A stretch of DNA of 64,000 nt from Stutzerimonas azotifigens DSM 17556 (lineage in GTDB: Bacteria > Pseudomonadota > Gammaproteobacteria > Pseudomonadales > Pseudomonadaceae). Shown piece by piece: positions 37,525 to 47,040 of the stretch. A program made the translations under genes and the position numbers. Under the pieces are notes generated by a model. That model had not been told where the DNA came from and made no database searches. It saw nothing but the letters and a program-made list of their open reading frames with translations. Numbering within the stretch: the first letter of the stretch is position 1; every line of letters starts with the position of its first letter. The stretch covers positions 1 to 64,000 of the forward strand of contig NZ_AUDU01000040.1 in the NCBI RefSeq assembly GCF_000425625.1, given 5' to 3'.

Positions 37525-38478
37525 TCAGTCGTCTTCGTTGCGATCGGTTGCGACGCGTCCGGTGTCCTGCAGCAGGCGCTGCAGGAAGGCCTGCTGGAGT
37601 TCCGGGTCGTTGCGCGTCAGTTCGATCAGGCTCTGCTCGAGCTCGCTGGCTTCTTCCTCGAGCCCCAGCTCGGACAGCCGCTTGACCCGGTAGACCCACT
37701 GGTCGACGTCGTCGCCCTCGAGGTCGCGGAACACCAGGTCGTGGGCCTCGCCGAGCTTGGCGCGCAGGTCGCGGCTGACCAGCAGCTGCGCTTCGGCCTC
37801 GGTGCCGTCCTGCGGGTCGCGCACCTGCAGGACCAGCTTGCCGATGCTGGTGATGTTCTGCTCGGCGAAGGGGCCGTCGAGCAGGTTCAGGCGCAGGATG
37901 CCGTTGCGGTCGGTGAGCAGTTCGTGGCGCTCCTCGCCCGCCAGCACGGTGACCGGCCGCTCGGCCCAGGGCAGGCTGGTGTATTCCAGGCGGGCGTCGC
38001 GACGGTCTTCCACCAGGCTGGCCAGGTTCTGCTCCGAGCGCCCGTTGGACTCGACGTTGAGGAAGGGGTTGAGTCCGGCGAAGCCGTAGCTGATCCAGTT
38101 GCGCGTGGCCTGCTCCGGCAGGGTGCCGAGCATCACCACGTTCAGCACGTTGGCGCCGATGCCGGCGACCACCGCCACCGCGCCGAGCGGAATCTCGTAG
38201 AGTTCGCGCCAGGCCTGGTAGGGGGTGTAGCGGTCGTAGTGCCGGGTGACCTCGAAGTCGGTCACCTCGAAGGTCTTCTGCTCCAGCACCCGTACGCGCC
38301 GCTGCGGCAGCTGCAGTACGCCGGGCTCGCCGACCTCGATTCGCAGCCCGTGGTCGAGCAGTTTGCGCTCGGCGCGTGCCTCTTGCTCGCTACGCTGCGG
38401 AAGCTGGTTGGCGCACCCACCCAGCAGAAGGGTTGTACAGACAGCAACGGTCAGGACCGACAGGCGTGGGTGGGGCAT
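37525..38478 (-). CDS. Lipoprotein of unknown function
   Basis: 317 residues with a lipoprotein signal (TTLLLGGC) acylating Cys22. A hydrophobic stretch (IPLGAVAVVAGIGANVLNVVMLG, about 97-119) could span or associate with a membrane. The C-terminal 90 residues are predicted to be helical and acidic. I recall a homologue near proS in P. aeruginosa. It is upstream of the lytic transglycosylase and 9 bases downstream of proS, so it probably shares a transcript with both. Function unknown. Confidence 0.7.
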   Translation of the reverse strand: MPHPRLSVLTVAVCTTLLLGGCANQLPQRSEQEARAERKLLDHGLRIEVGEPGVLQLPQRRVRVLEQKTFEVTDFEVTRHYDRYTPYQAWRELYEIPLGAVAVVAGIGANVLNVVMLGTLPEQATRNWISYGFAGLNPFLNVESNGRSEQNLASLVEDRRDARLEYTSLPWAERPVTVLAGEERHELLTDRNGILRLNLLDGPFAEQNITSIGKLVLQVRDPQDGTEAEAQLLVSRDLRAKLGEAHDLVFRDLEGDDVDQWVYRVKRLSELGLEEEASELEQSLIELTRNDPELQQAFLQRLLQDTGRVATDRNEDD

Positions 38479-38487
38479 GATTTCCGA

Positions 38488-40206
38488 TCAGCGAGAAGTA
38501 CGGGCTTCGTTGATGAAGGTGAGGATGTCGTCGATGGCCACGGCACGGGGCTGGTCGTCGCGACGGTGCTTGTATTCGAGGGTGCCTTCGGCCAGCCCGC
38601 GCTCGCTCACCACGATGCGATGCGGAATGCCGATGAGCTCCATGTCGGCGAACTTGACGCCGGGGCTGGTCTTCTTGTCGCGGTCGTCCAGCAGCACGTC
38701 GAGGCCGGCGGCGACCAGTTGCTCGTAGAGGCGATCGGTGGCCTCGCGTACCGCGGCGTTCTCGTACTTCATGGGCACGATCGCCACTTGGAACGGGGCG
38801 AGGGCGGCCGGCCAGAGGATGCCGCGCGCATCGTGGTTCTGCTCGATGGCCGCGGCCACCACGCGCGACACGCCAATGCCGTAGCAGCCCATGACCAGGG
38901 TCACCGGCTTGCCGCTTTCGCCGAGCACGCTGCAGCCCATGGCCTCGCTGTACTTGGTGCCGAGCTGGAAGATGTGCCCGACCTCGATGCCGCGCTTGAT
39001 CTCCAGCGTGCCCTGGCCGTCGGGGCTGGGGTCGCCGGCCACCACGTTGCGCAGGTCGGCGACCTCTGGCAGCGGCAGGTCGCGCTCCCAGTTGATGCCG
39101 AAGTAATGCTTGCCGTCGATGTTGGCGCCGGCGCTGAAATCGCCCATCAGCGCGACCGAGCGATCGACGATGCAGGGAATGGGCAGGTTCAGCGGGCCGA
39201 GTGAGCCGGGGCCGGCGCCGATGGCGCTGCGGATTTCGGCTTCCGAGGCGAATTCCAGCGGGCTGGCCACCTGGGCCAGGTTGGCGGCCTTGATTTCGTT
39301 CAGTTCGTGGTCGCCGCGCACCAGCAGGGCGATCAGCTGGCCCGCTTCGATGCCGCGCACCACCAGCGTCTTCACGGTGCGCTCGATGGGCAACTGATAG
39401 CGTTCGACCAGATCCGCGATGGTGCGCGTATCCGGGGTGTCGACCAGGCGCAGCTCTTCGCTCGCCGGCGCGCGTTCGGTTTCGCGCGGAATGGCTTCGG
39501 CCTTCTCGATGTTGGCCGCGTAGTCGGAGCTGCTGCTGAAGGCGATGTCGTCCTCGCCCGATTCGGCGAGCACGTGGAATTCGTGCGAACCGGTGCCGCC
39601 GATGGAGCCGGTGTCGGCCTGGACCGGACGGAAATCGAGGCCCAGGCGGGTGAAGATGTTGCAGTAGGCCCGGTGCATGCGGTCGTAGGTTTCCTGCAGC
39701 GAGGCCTGGTCAAGGTGGAAGGAGTACGCGTCCTTCATGATGAACTCGCGCCCGCGCATCAGCCCGAAGCGCGGCCGGATCTCGTCACGGAACTTGGTCT
39801 GGATCTGGTAGAAGTTGATCGGCAGCTGCTTGTAGCTGTTCAGCTCGTTGCGGCACAGGTCGGTGATCACTTCCTCGTGGGTCGGGCCCACGCAGAACTC
39901 GCGGTCGTGGCGATCCTTCAGGCGCAGCAGCTCGGGCCCGTACTGGACCCAGCGGCCGGATTCCTGCCAGAGCTCGGCCGGCTGGATGGCCGGCATCAGC
40001 ACTTCCAGCGCGCCGGCCTTGTTCATCTCGTCGCGCACGATCGCCTCGGCCTTGCGCAGCACCCGCAGGCCCATCGGCAGCCAGGTGTACAGGCCGGAAG
40101 CGAGCTTGCGGATCATCCCGGCGCGCAGCATCAGCTGGTGGCTGATGACAACCGCATCGGAGGGCGTTTCTTTCAGGGTCGAGAGCAGGTACTGACTGGT
40201 GCGCAT
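38488..40206 (-). CDS. proS: Prolyl-tRNA synthetase (bacterial type with YbaK editing domain)
   Basis: 572 residues. Class II synthetase motifs are [21 protein letters not shown] (motif 1), [25 protein letters not shown] (motif 2) and the motif 3 region [17 protein letters not shown]. An insertion at about 225-410 is the YbaK-like domain that edits mischarged Ala-tRNAPro, with [10 protein letters not shown] and the SLGPLNLP segment. The C-terminal anticodon-binding domain follows from about 475. It charges tRNAPro in the cytoplasm. The promoter lies in 40207-40330, downstream of the oprD terminator. Confidence 0.96.
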   Translation of the reverse strand: MRTSQYLLSTLKETPSDAVVISHQLMLRAGMIRKLASGLYTWLPMGLRVLRKAEAIVRDEMNKAGALEVLMPAIQPAELWQESGRWVQYGPELLRLKDRHDREFCVGPTHEEVITDLCRNELNSYKQLPINFYQIQTKFRDEIRPRFGLMRGREFIMKDAYSFHLDQASLQETYDRMHRAYCNIFTRLGLDFRPVQADTGSIGGTGSHEFHVLAESGEDDIAFSSSSDYAANIEKAEAIPRETERAPASEELRLVDTPDTRTIADLVERYQLPIERTVKTLVVRGIEAGQLIALLVRGDHELNEIKAANLAQVASPLEFASEAEIRSAIGAGPGSLGPLNLPIPCIVDRSVALMGDFSAGANIDGKHYFGINWERDLPLPEVADLRNVVAGDPSPDGQGTLEIKRGIEVGHIFQLGTKYSEAMGCSVLGESGKPVTLVMGCYGIGVSRVVAAAIEQNHDARGILWPAALAPFQVAIVPMKYENAAVREATDRLYEQLVAAGLDVLLDDRDKKTSPGVKFADMELIGIPHRIVVSERGLAEGTLEYKHRRDDQPRAVAIDDILTFINEARTSR

Positions 40207-40329
40207 GGTGGCCGTCTTCGTGCTTGCAGGCGGGGTTGGCCGGGCATTGTACGGCGGGGCGGTAGGCGCGTACAGAAGGGCTCTGGCTGAAAGAATAGGC
40301 TTTGCGATGGCTCACCCTGATAAGCCGAA

Positions 40330-40360
40330 ATAAAAAAGCCCGGCGAGTTTGCCGGGCTTT
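40330..40360 (-). terminator. Intrinsic terminator of oprD
   Basis: On the minus strand AAAGCCCGGC, a 6-base loop and GCCGGGCTTT are followed by a T-run. It starts about 23 bases after the oprD stop and separates it from proS. Confidence 0.9.
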
Positions 40361-40383
40361 CCGAGTGGTACCTAGTTCCCTAA

Positions 40384-41622
40384 TTACAAGATGCTGAGCG
40401 GATACTCAATGAACAGGCGCCATTCGTTGATATCGTTCCAGGCCGGGTTGTTAGTCCGCAGGATCGAATTGCGTGCCCTCAGCTTGAGATCCTTGGCCGG
40501 ACCATCTTGGAAGGTATAGGAAACCTGGTTAAAGATCTCGCGTTCGGTCGCTTCGCCTTCGCCGCCGTAGAATGCTGCGTCGATGTTGTCGCCGCGCACG
40601 TATGCGGTTTTCCAGAACAAGCCAGGAACGCCATAGCCAGTGAAATCGAGTTCATAGCTGGCTTGCCAGGAGCGCTCGTCCTTGAAGTTGAAGTCGGAGA
40701 GATAGGAGTTCGCTACCCAGATAGTGCCGCCGCCGTCGCCGTTGTCGTAGAGGTAGCCGGTATCACCAGAAACGCGCTGGTGAGCGACTATGAACGCATG
40801 AGCGCCGACGCTGTATTTGGCCGAAGCACTCCAGAACGTGTTGTCGTCAACGGCGCTGTTTTCGCTGATGCGCTCGTCAATATCGGTGGTTTTGTAATAG
40901 TTGACATCGAAGGTCAGAGCCTGCGTGTCGGACAGGGGCATTACATAATTGATGTTGGCATACTTCTTCTTATAGGTATCTTCGACGTCCGACATGTAGA
41001 ACGCGACGCTCAGGTTGTCGGTGAAGCTGTAGCTGCCGCCGAACAGGTCAAGGCTCTTCAGTCCGTTGGGGTCGCGGCTTGGCGAGCCCATGGGGCTGTC
41101 AGCGGTAAAGTGACCTGCGTTGAGTTCAAGCCCTTCGATTTCGCTGCTTGTGATCATGGTGCCGGTGAAAGACTGCGGCAGCAGGCGGGAGTCATCAGAG
41201 GAGAATACGGGAAGGGCGGTGAACTGATCGCCGTATTTGATAACAGTATTCGAGAACTGGGCCTTAACCGCCGCACCGGCTTGGGACAGGTCATCAGCCC
41301 AATCGTCATCCGAATTCTGCGGGAACATGTCGCCCTGCCCGCCGTCAAGTCTTACACCCAGCAGGCCGAAGGCGTCGACGCCGAAGCCGACCGGGCCTTG
41401 GGTAAAGCCGGACTCGAAAGTGGCGATGAAACCTTGAGCCCAGGTATCGACATCATCAACGCCATCTTTATGGTCGCGATTCCAGTAAGTGTTGCGCAGC
41501 AACAGGCTCAGGCTGGCGTCGTCGACGAAGCCCTTGGACTCGGATTGCTGGCTCGCGACGGCCATTTGGGTTGTGCCGGCCGCAACGGCCAAGGCGATGA
41601 CACTCCACTTCATCACTTGCAT
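40384..41622 (-). CDS. oprD: OprD-family outer-membrane porin
   Basis: 412 residues. The signal peptide and start MQVMKWSVIALAVAAG closely match OprD of P. aeruginosa (MKVMKWS...). The mature protein is an 18-strand beta barrel ending in YPLSIL, with family segments LLLRNTYWNRD, FESGFTQGPVGFGVDAFGLLG and GVPGLFWKTAYVRG. OprD channels take up basic amino acids and, in P. aeruginosa, carbapenems. Its position between the proS-associated cluster and the slyX-dps cluster is that of PA0958 oprD as I recall. The ATG at 41622 has GGAG 9 bases upstream; the ATG at 41637 has none. The gene is visibly less GC-rich than its neighbours. Confidence 0.92.
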   Translation of the reverse strand: MQVMKWSVIALAVAAGTTQMAVASQQSESKGFVDDASLSLLLRNTYWNRDHKDGVDDVDTWAQGFIATFESGFTQGPVGFGVDAFGLLGVRLDGGQGDMFPQNSDDDWADDLSQAGAAVKAQFSNTVIKYGDQFTALPVFSSDDSRLLPQSFTGTMITSSEIEGLELNAGHFTADSPMGSPSRDPNGLKSLDLFGGSYSFTDNLSVAFYMSDVEDTYKKKYANINYVMPLSDTQALTFDVNYYKTTDIDERISENSAVDDNTFWSASAKYSVGAHAFIVAHQRVSGDTGYLYDNGDGGGTIWVANSYLSDFNFKDERSWQASYELDFTGYGVPGLFWKTAYVRGDNIDAAFYGGEGEATEREIFNQVSYTFQDGPAKDLKLRARNSILRTNNPAWNDINEWRLFIEYPLSIL

Positions 41623-42077
41623 CGAGTTTTGCTCCATTGGTTTTTCAAATAATGCTCACTTCCCACCGAAGAGAAGCTGCGCTTTCTTATTCTCGGCGGG
41701 ATTCTACACGCGAGCCCTAGCTTGTGCGTCAGCTTAAACGGCAATTTTTTTGGGGTTTTTTCCTGATTCGGCCTGCTTTCACGGAGAAAGCGGCAGACTT
41801 CAGGCGGCCCTTATTGCCGGTAAGTGGAAACACTTGCCGGCTGTTTGGGGCAGTAGCAATTACCGTGCACAGAACGCGCCAGCCGTTGTCAGGCCCGCAC
41901 TTTCGCTGGTGGGCGCTGTTTCTATAACAAGGAAGTGGGAATTGCGGTAGCACTTGCGCACCAGTTTCGTGCGAGTGCGCCTTGTTGGTGCGCGTGCCCT
42001 TGGTGCTCGCTTCCCCGGGCCTGCGGTATCCTGCCGCGGTGATCCAACCCATGCCGTTTCGACACAGGAGTCGAGCC
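41623..42077. other. 455-base low-GC upstream region of oprD
   Basis: No credible gene. It contains a TAGAAT -10-like word on the minus strand (41701-41706), a run of T and A tracts near 41745-41765, and a strong hairpin at 41816-41841. The right end carries the ribosome site of the HIT gene. Confidence 0.6.
41816..41841. repeat. GNRA-loop hairpin upstream of oprD
   Basis: An 11-base stem (GCCGGTAAGTG with CACTTGCCGGC, one G-T pair) closes a GAAA tetraloop on the plus strand. No adjacent T-run, so it is not a classical terminator. It could belong to a leader RNA or be a REP-like element. Confidence 0.65.
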
Positions 42078-42503
42078 ATGTTCGAACTCGATCCACAGCT
42101 TGCCCGCGATACCCTCATGCTTGGCGACCTGCCCCTGTCCCGCCTGCTGCTGATGAACGATGCGCGCTACCCCTGGTTCATCCTGGTGCCGCGGCGGGAG
42201 GAGGTGACCGAGGTTTTTCAGCTCGATGCCGCCGACCAGGCCCGCCTGTGGGGCGAGGTGGCAATGCTGGCGGAAAAGATCAAGGACACCTTCGGGGCGC
42301 AGAAGATGAACATCGCCAGCCTGGGGAACATGGTGCCGCAGATGCACGTCCATGTTGTGGCGCGCCGCCGTGACGATGCCGCCTGGCCGGCGCCGGTCTG
42401 GGGGCGGGGGGCTGCGGTTCCCTATGACGCCGGGCAGGTCGCGTCCATACGGCAGAAGCTCAAGCTGGTGCTGACCCGAGACTTTACCTGGAGCGAGGCA
42501 TGA
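42078..42503 (+). CDS. HIT-domain nucleotide-binding protein
   Basis: 141 residues of the histidine-triad superfamily. The motif reads QMHVHVV at 88-94, so the first histidine of the classic HxHxH is Gln88 and the others are His90 and His92, the latter being the likely catalytic nucleophile. Other family segments are [23 protein letters not shown] and NMVPQ. It should bind nucleotides or hydrolyse nucleoside phosphoramidates; substrate is unknown. CAGGAG precedes the start. Its stop overlaps slyX by 4 bases. Confidence 0.87.
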   Translation: MFELDPQLARDTLMLGDLPLSRLLLMNDARYPWFILVPRREEVTEVFQLDAADQARLWGEVAMLAEKIKDTFGAQKMNIASLGNMVPQMHVHVVARRRDDAAWPAPVWGRGAAVPYDAGQVASIRQKLKLVLTRDFTWSEA

Positions 42504-42706
42504 ACGAGCTGGAGTCGAGAATCGCGGAGCTGGAAGTGCGGTTGGCCTTTCAGGATGACACCATCCAGGCCTTGAACGACGAGGTGGTCAGGCTGCAGGG
42601 CCTGATCGAGCGGCTGGGCGCGCAGCTCACCGTGCTTGCCCGGCGCCAGGAGGAATTGTCCGGGCGGATCGAGGAGGGCGACGAAGCGCCGCCCCCTCAC
42701 TACTGA
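42500..42706 (+). CDS. slyX: SlyX protein
   Basis: 68 residues, mainly coiled coil ([31 protein letters not shown]) and ending in the family PPPHY-like tail (PPPHY). SlyX homologues are small cytoplasmic proteins often encoded near slyD. The biochemical role is not established. The ATG overlaps the stop of the HIT gene, so translation is coupled. It converges on the cold-shock gene. Confidence 0.88.
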   Translation: MNELESRIAELEVRLAFQDDTIQALNDEVVRLQGLIERLGAQLTVLARRQEELSGRIEEGDEAPPPHY

Positions 42707-42717
42707 ATCCGGCCCGC

Positions 42718-43323
42718 TCAGGCCAGGGAGACCACGTCCTCGGCCTGCAGCCCCTTTTCGCGCTGCGTGACCGAGAACTCCACGCGCTGCCCCTCGGCGA
42801 GCACGCGGTGCCCTTCGCCGCGAATGGCGCGGAAGTGGACGAAGATGTCCTCCCCCGAATCGCGAGAGATGAAGCCGAATCCCTTCGAGGTATTGAACCA
42901 TTTGACCGTGCCGGTCTCGCGGCCCCTCGCCAGTGCCGCCGCTGGCTGCCGACGCGGCGCGCGGTGCGGCCGCGGGGTGCGGTGTTCGGACGGCTGAAAC
43001 TGCAGCGCGGTGGCGATGATGACCAGCGCCAGGGCGGCGACGGTCGCTGCCACTTCGAACTCGGGGGCCAGCAACAGCGCGGTGCTCGCCTGCACCACCA
43101 CGGCGGCGGCCAGCAGGCTGCTGGCGGCCACCGGTACACCATGCTTCGTGCGCGCCGGCGTGCGGTGCCAGTGCGCCGCTGCCAGTTGAATGTTCATCAG
43201 GCCCAGCAGGGCCAGTGCGATGGCGGAATTGGAGGAGGAGTCGGCTGCGCCGGATTGAATGGCAGTGAACAGTGCAAGCAGCAGGGCGATGGCGCCTGCG
43301 ATCAAGGGTAAGGCTCTCGACAT
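42718..43323 (-). CDS. Membrane-tethered cold-shock domain protein
   Basis: 201 residues. The N-terminal half has three or four hydrophobic helices (about 5-24, 33-50, 66-85, 87-108), then a basic linker rich in Arg and Pro (112-132). The C-terminal cold-shock domain (136-201) has [16 protein letters not shown] (RNP1) and DIFVHF (RNP2). The domain binds single-stranded RNA or DNA; the helices should anchor it in the inner membrane with the domain facing the cytoplasm. I recall a similar gene (PA0961) at this place in P. aeruginosa. Role unproven. Confidence 0.82.
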   Translation of the reverse strand: MSRALPLIAGAIALLLALFTAIQSGAADSSSNSAIALALLGLMNIQLAAAHWHRTPARTKHGVPVAASSLLAAAVVVQASTALLLAPEFEVAATVAALALVIIATALQFQPSEHRTPRPHRAPRRQPAAALARGRETGTVKWFNTSKGFGFISRDSGEDIFVHFRAIRGEGHRVLAEGQRVEFSVTQREKGLQAEDVVSLA

Positions 43324-43423
43324 TTTCTTTTGACTCGTTAAATAAAGGACGACTGCAGTGGCTCGCGCGGCCGGTGAAAAAGAGAAGCCGGACGCGGGGT
43401 CACTGCAGGGCGCGTATTTAACA

Positions 43424-43454
43424 GCAAAAGAAGAAAGCGCCTCAAATGGGCGCT
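43424..43454 (-). terminator. Probable terminator of dps
   Basis: On the minus strand AGCGCC, a 7-base loop and GGCGCT are followed by TTTCTTCTTTT. It lies about 45 bases after the dps stop codon. Confidence 0.7.
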
Positions 43455-43498
43455 GGAAGGTAAGGGATGCAGGCGGGTGCCCGCATCCCGGGAAGGGC

Positions 43499-43969
43499 TC
43501 AGGCGGCGAGCAGGCTGCGCAGCATCCAGGCGGTCTTCTCGTGGACCTGCATGCGCTGGGTCAGCAGGTCGGCGGTAGGCTCGTCGCTGACCTTCTCCAG
43601 CAGCGGGAAGAGGCTGCGCGCGGTGCGGACCACCGCTTCCTGGCCTTCGACCAGTTGCTTGATCATGTCCTCGGCGGCCGGGACGCCTTCGGCTTCCTTG
43701 ATCGACGACAGCTTGGCGTAGGCGCCGTAGGTGCCGGGCGCGTACTGGCCCAGGGCGCGGATGCGCTCGGCGATCTGGTCGACGGCCTGCGCCAGCTCGG
43801 TGTACTGCTGCTCGAACATGGCGTGCAGGGTGTTGAACATCGGGCCGGTGACGTTCCAGTGGAAGTTGTGGGTCTTCAGGTACAGCGTATAGGTGTCGGC
43901 CAGCAGCCGCGAAAGGCCTTCGGCGATTGCCTTGCGATCCTGCTCTTCGATACCGATGTTGATGTCCAT
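43499..43969 (-). CDS. dps: Dps-family DNA-binding ferritin-like protein
   Basis: 156 residues forming a four-helix ferritin-like fold that assembles as a dodecamer. Ferroxidase residues at the dimer interface are visible as His37 in [10 protein letters not shown], His49 and Glu53 in LHAMFEQQY. It oxidises Fe2+ with hydrogen peroxide and stores the iron, protecting DNA. There is no long basic N-terminal tail, so DNA binding may be weak. It lies where PA0962 lies in P. aeruginosa. Transcription is divergent from aspS; an OxyR site was not recognised. Confidence 0.92.
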   Translation of the reverse strand: MDINIGIEEQDRKAIAEGLSRLLADTYTLYLKTHNFHWNVTGPMFNTLHAMFEQQYTELAQAVDQIAERIRALGQYAPGTYGAYAKLSSIKEAEGVPAAEDMIKQLVEGQEAVVRTARSLFPLLEKVSDEPTADLLTQRMQVHEKTAWMLRSLLAA

Positions 43970-44299
43970 GCGAGTCTCCTCTGTGGTTCTGTCGCTCGTT
44001 ATGCCAGAAAAGCCGCCCTTGGGCGAGCCGGGCGCGCTGACGGATTGTCGCTGTTTTGAGCTGGATCAAGGCCGCCGGTTCTATCGGCGATCTCTAGGGT
44101 CTGTTGCCATTTCGTTCGCGGCAACGCAGCTCGCGACGAAACGGCAACAGACCCTATGTCCGACATGCGCTATGGCTATCGTTCCGCTCGCCCGGCGGTG
44201 GTCGGCACGGCTGCGCCTCGGCGATTAAGCGGATATACTTCCGCGCTTGTTCCCGCGGCTCAGGCCGCTCGAAAATCGAGACGAGAAGCGACCACCACC
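43970..44299. other. Divergent dps/aspS promoter region with a palindromic element
   Basis: 330 bases. The left part should carry the dps promoter and the right part (44157-44299) the aspS promoter. The middle is a long inverted repeat at 44095-44156. No gene is visible; an open frame that begins at 44156 enters aspS in frame but lacks conserved sequence before 44300. Confidence 0.65.
44095..44156. repeat. Long palindromic element with 25-base arms
   Basis: Left arm 44095-44120 begins TAGGGTCTGTTGCC and right arm 44132-44156 ends GGCAACAGACCCTA. The arms pair almost completely, with a mismatch and one bulge. The loop is 11 bases. No T-run follows, so it is more like a mobile palindrome (REP/MITE class) than a terminator. 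Confidence 0.85.
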
Positions 44300-46075
44300 A
44301 TGATGCGCAGCCACTATTGCGGCCAGTTGAACGAAAGCCTGGATGGCCAGGAGATCACTCTTTGCGGTTGGGTCCATCGCCGCCGCGATCATGGCGGGGT
44401 GATCTTCCTCGACATCCGCGACCGCGAAGGTCTGGCGCAGGTGGTGTTCGATCCGGATCGGGCCGAGACGTTCGTCAAGGCCGACCGGGTGCGCAGCGAA
44501 TACGTGGTCAAGGTCACCGGCAAGGTCCGCTTGCGGCCGGCCGGCGCGGTCAACCCGAACATGGCCTCGGGCGCGATCGAGGTGCTCGGCTACGAACTCG
44601 AGGTGCTGAACCAGGCCGAGACCCCGCCGTTCCCGCTGGACGAGTACTCCGATGTCGGCGAGGAAACCCGCCTGCGCTACCGCTTCATCGACCTGCGTCG
44701 CCCGGAGATGGCCGCCAAGCTGAAGCTGCGTTCGCGCATCACCTCCAGCATCCGCCGCTACCTGGACGACAACGGCTTCCTCGACGTCGAAACCCCGATC
44801 CTCACCCGCGCCACGCCGGAAGGCGCGCGCGACTACCTGGTGCCCAGCCGCACCCATCCCGGCAGCTTCTTCGCCCTGCCGCAGTCGCCGCAGCTGTTCA
44901 AGCAACTGCTGATGGTGGCCGGCTTCGACCGCTACTACCAGATCGCCAAGTGCTTCCGCGACGAGGACCTGCGCGCCGACCGCCAGCCGGAATTCACCCA
45001 GATCGACATCGAGACCAGCTTCCTCGACGAGGCGGACATCATCGGCATCACCGAGAACATGATCCGCAAGCTGTTCAAGGAAGTGCTCGACATCGAGTTC
45101 GGCGAGTTCCCGCACATGCCGTTCGAAGAAGCCATGCGCCGCTACGGCTCGGACAAGCCCGACCTGCGCATCCCGCTGGAGCTGGTGGACGTCGCCGACC
45201 AGCTGCAGGAGGTCGAATTCAAGGTATTCAGCGGCCCGGCCAGGGACCCCAAGGGGCGCGTGGCGGCCCTGCGCGTACCGGGCGCGGCGAGCATGCCGCG
45301 CAGCCAGATCGACGATTACACCAAGTTCGTCGGCATCTACGGCGCCAAGGGCCTGGCCTACATCAAGGTCAACGAGCGCGCCAAGGGTGTGGAGGGCCTG
45401 CAGTCGCCGATCGTCAAGTTCATCCCCGAGGCGAACCTGAACGTGATCCTCGATCGCGTCGGTGCGCAGGACGGCGACATCGTGTTCTTCGGCGCCGACA
45501 AGGCGAAGATCGTCTCCGAGGCGCTGGGCGCGCTGCGTATCCGCCTGGGGCACGACCTCAAGCTGCTGACCTGCGAGTGGGCGCCGCTGTGGGTGGTGGA
45601 TTTCCCGATGTTCGAGGAGAACGACGACGGCTCGCTGTCGGCGCTGCACCACCCGTTCACCTCGCCCAAGTGCTCGCCCGAGGAGCTGGAGGCCAATCCG
45701 GCCGCCGCGCTGTCGCGCGCCTACGACATGGTGCTCAACGGGACCGAACTCGGCGGCGGCTCGATCCGTATCCACGACAAGGCCATGCAGCAGGCGGTGT
45801 TCCGCGTGCTGGGCATCAGCGAGGAAGAGCAGCAGGAGAAGTTCGGTTTCCTGCTCGATGCGCTCAAGTACGGTGCGCCGCCGCATGGTGGCCTGGCCTT
45901 CGGCCTCGACCGTCTGGTGATGCTGATGACCGGCGCCAGCTCGATCCGCGAGGTCATCGCCTTCCCGAAGACCCAGAGCGCCGCCGACGTCATGACCCAG
46001 GCGCCCGGCGCGGTCGACGCCAAGGCGCTGCGCGAACTGCACATCCGCCTGCGCGAGCAGCCGAAGGCGGAATAA
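44300..46075 (+). CDS. aspS: Aspartyl-tRNA synthetase (probably non-discriminating)
   Basis: 591 residues, bacterial type. An OB-fold anticodon domain (about 1-105, [24 protein letters not shown]) precedes the class II core with [20 protein letters not shown] (motif 2) and [12 protein letters not shown] (motif 3), and the bacterial GAD insertion in the middle. It charges tRNAAsp. The pseudomonad enzyme is known also to charge tRNAAsn as part of the GatCAB pathway. The ATG at 44300 (or 44303) yields [10 protein letters not shown], the family N terminus; longer in-frame starts lack conserved residues. Confidence 0.96.
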   Translation: MMRSHYCGQLNESLDGQEITLCGWVHRRRDHGGVIFLDIRDREGLAQVVFDPDRAETFVKADRVRSEYVVKVTGKVRLRPAGAVNPNMASGAIEVLGYELEVLNQAETPPFPLDEYSDVGEETRLRYRFIDLRRPEMAAKLKLRSRITSSIRRYLDDNGFLDVETPILTRATPEGARDYLVPSRTHPGSFFALPQSPQLFKQLLMVAGFDRYYQIAKCFRDEDLRADRQPEFTQIDIETSFLDEADIIGITENMIRKLFKEVLDIEFGEFPHMPFEEAMRRYGSDKPDLRIPLELVDVADQLQEVEFKVFSGPARDPKGRVAALRVPGAASMPRSQIDDYTKFVGIYGAKGLAYIKVNERAKGVEGLQSPIVKFIPEANLNVILDRVGAQDGDIVFFGADKAKIVSEALGALRIRLGHDLKLLTCEWAPLWVVDFPMFEENDDGSLSALHHPFTSPKCSPEELEANPAAALSRAYDMVLNGTELGGGSIRIHDKAMQQAVFRVLGISEEEQQEKFGFLLDALKYGAPPHGGLAFGLDRLVMLMTGASSIREVIAFPKTQSAADVMTQAPGAVDAKALRELHIRLREQPKAE

Positions 46076-46136
46076 ACACACGAACCCTGTGGGGGCGAGG
46101 AGGGCGTTCGAGCCCTTGCTCGCGATCTGGATCCAC

Positions 46137-46203
46137 GTAGGAGCGAGCTTGCTCGCGAACCGGCATAGCACCCGTTCTTTCGCGAGCAAGCTCGCTCCTG
46201 CAG
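46137..46203. repeat. REP pair (BIME-like) between aspS and yebC
   Basis: Two inverted copies, GTAGGAGCGAGCTTGCTCGC from 46137 and its reverse form ending at 46203, are separated by 18 bases. Each also contains an internal GCGAGCTTGCTCGC palindrome. The same family appears at 17201. Confidence 0.92.
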
Positions 46204-46226
46204 TCGAAGACAAGATGGAGTGAGTT

Positions 46227-46973
46227 ATGGCTGGTCATTCCAAATGGGCCAACATCAAGCACCGCAAAGAGCGGCAGGATGCCAAGAAAGGCAAGATCTT
46301 CACCAAGCTGATCCGCGAACTCACGGTCGCGGCCAGGCAGGGCGGTGGCATCCCCGCGGATAACCCGCGTCTGCGCCTGGCGGTGGACAAGGCGCTGACC
46401 GCCAACATGACCCGCGACACCATCGACCGTGCGATCGCCCGTGGCGCCGGCTCCGGCGATGCGGACAACATGGAGGAGCTGACCTACGAAGGCTACGCCC
46501 CGAGCGGCGTCGCCGTGTACGTCGAGGCCATGACCGACAACCGCAACCGCACCGCGGCCGAAGTGCGCCATGTGTTCAGCAAGTGCGGCGGCAACCTCGG
46601 CACCGACGGTTCGGTGGCCTACCTGTTCGAGCGCAAGGGCCAGCTCAGCTTCGCCCCGGGTGTCAACGAGGATGCCCTGATGGAAGCGGCGCTGGAAGCC
46701 GGCGCGGACGACATCGTGACCAACGACGACGGTTCGATCGAGGTGTTCACCGCGTTCACCGACTTCATCGCGGTGAGCGAGGCGCTGACCGAGGCCGGCT
46801 TCAAGCCGGAAGAGGCCGAGATCGCGATGGTTCCTTCGACCACCGCGACGCTCGACCTGGAAACGGCGCAGAAAGTCCTCAAGCTCATCGACATGCTCGA
46901 GGACCTGGACGACGTACAGAACGTCTATTCCAACGCCGATATTCCCGACGATGTCATGGAGCAGCTCGGCTGA
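46227..46973 (+). CDS. pmpR: YebC/PmpR-family transcription/translation regulator
   Basis: 248 residues, the YebC family. N-terminal [28 protein letters not shown] is diagnostic, followed by [28 protein letters not shown] and [18 protein letters not shown]. In P. aeruginosa the orthologue (PA0964, PmpR) was reported to repress pqsR and quinolone signalling. YebC-type proteins also help ribosomes at polyproline stretches. No pqs genes are in this window. It lies upstream of ruvC with a 67-base gap. Confidence 0.93.
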   Translation: MAGHSKWANIKHRKERQDAKKGKIFTKLIRELTVAARQGGGIPADNPRLRLAVDKALTANMTRDTIDRAIARGAGSGDADNMEELTYEGYAPSGVAVYVEAMTDNRNRTAAEVRHVFSKCGGNLGTDGSVAYLFERKGQLSFAPGVNEDALMEAALEAGADDIVTNDDGSIEVFTAFTDFIAVSEALTEAGFKPEEAEIAMVPSTTATLDLETAQKVLKLIDMLEDLDDVQNVYSNADIPDDVMEQLG

Positions 46974-47040
46974 GCGCCGGGTCGAGGATGTCGGGATCGA
47001 TGCGCGTGGCGGACGGCCGTCGCTCGACGGATGCCACGCC

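Noticed and set aside
41724-41950. Small frames upstream of oprD
   Set aside because: They have no ribosome site, overlap each other in different frames and sit in the low-GC leader region.
44156-44299. An upstream in-frame extension of aspS beginning at 44156
   Set aside because: The extra 48 residues are not conserved in AspRS and begin in the palindrome. The start at 44300 gives the known N terminus.
44225-46213. A 662-codon minus-strand frame opposite aspS
   Set aside because: It is fully antisense to aspS and has no recognisable domain.
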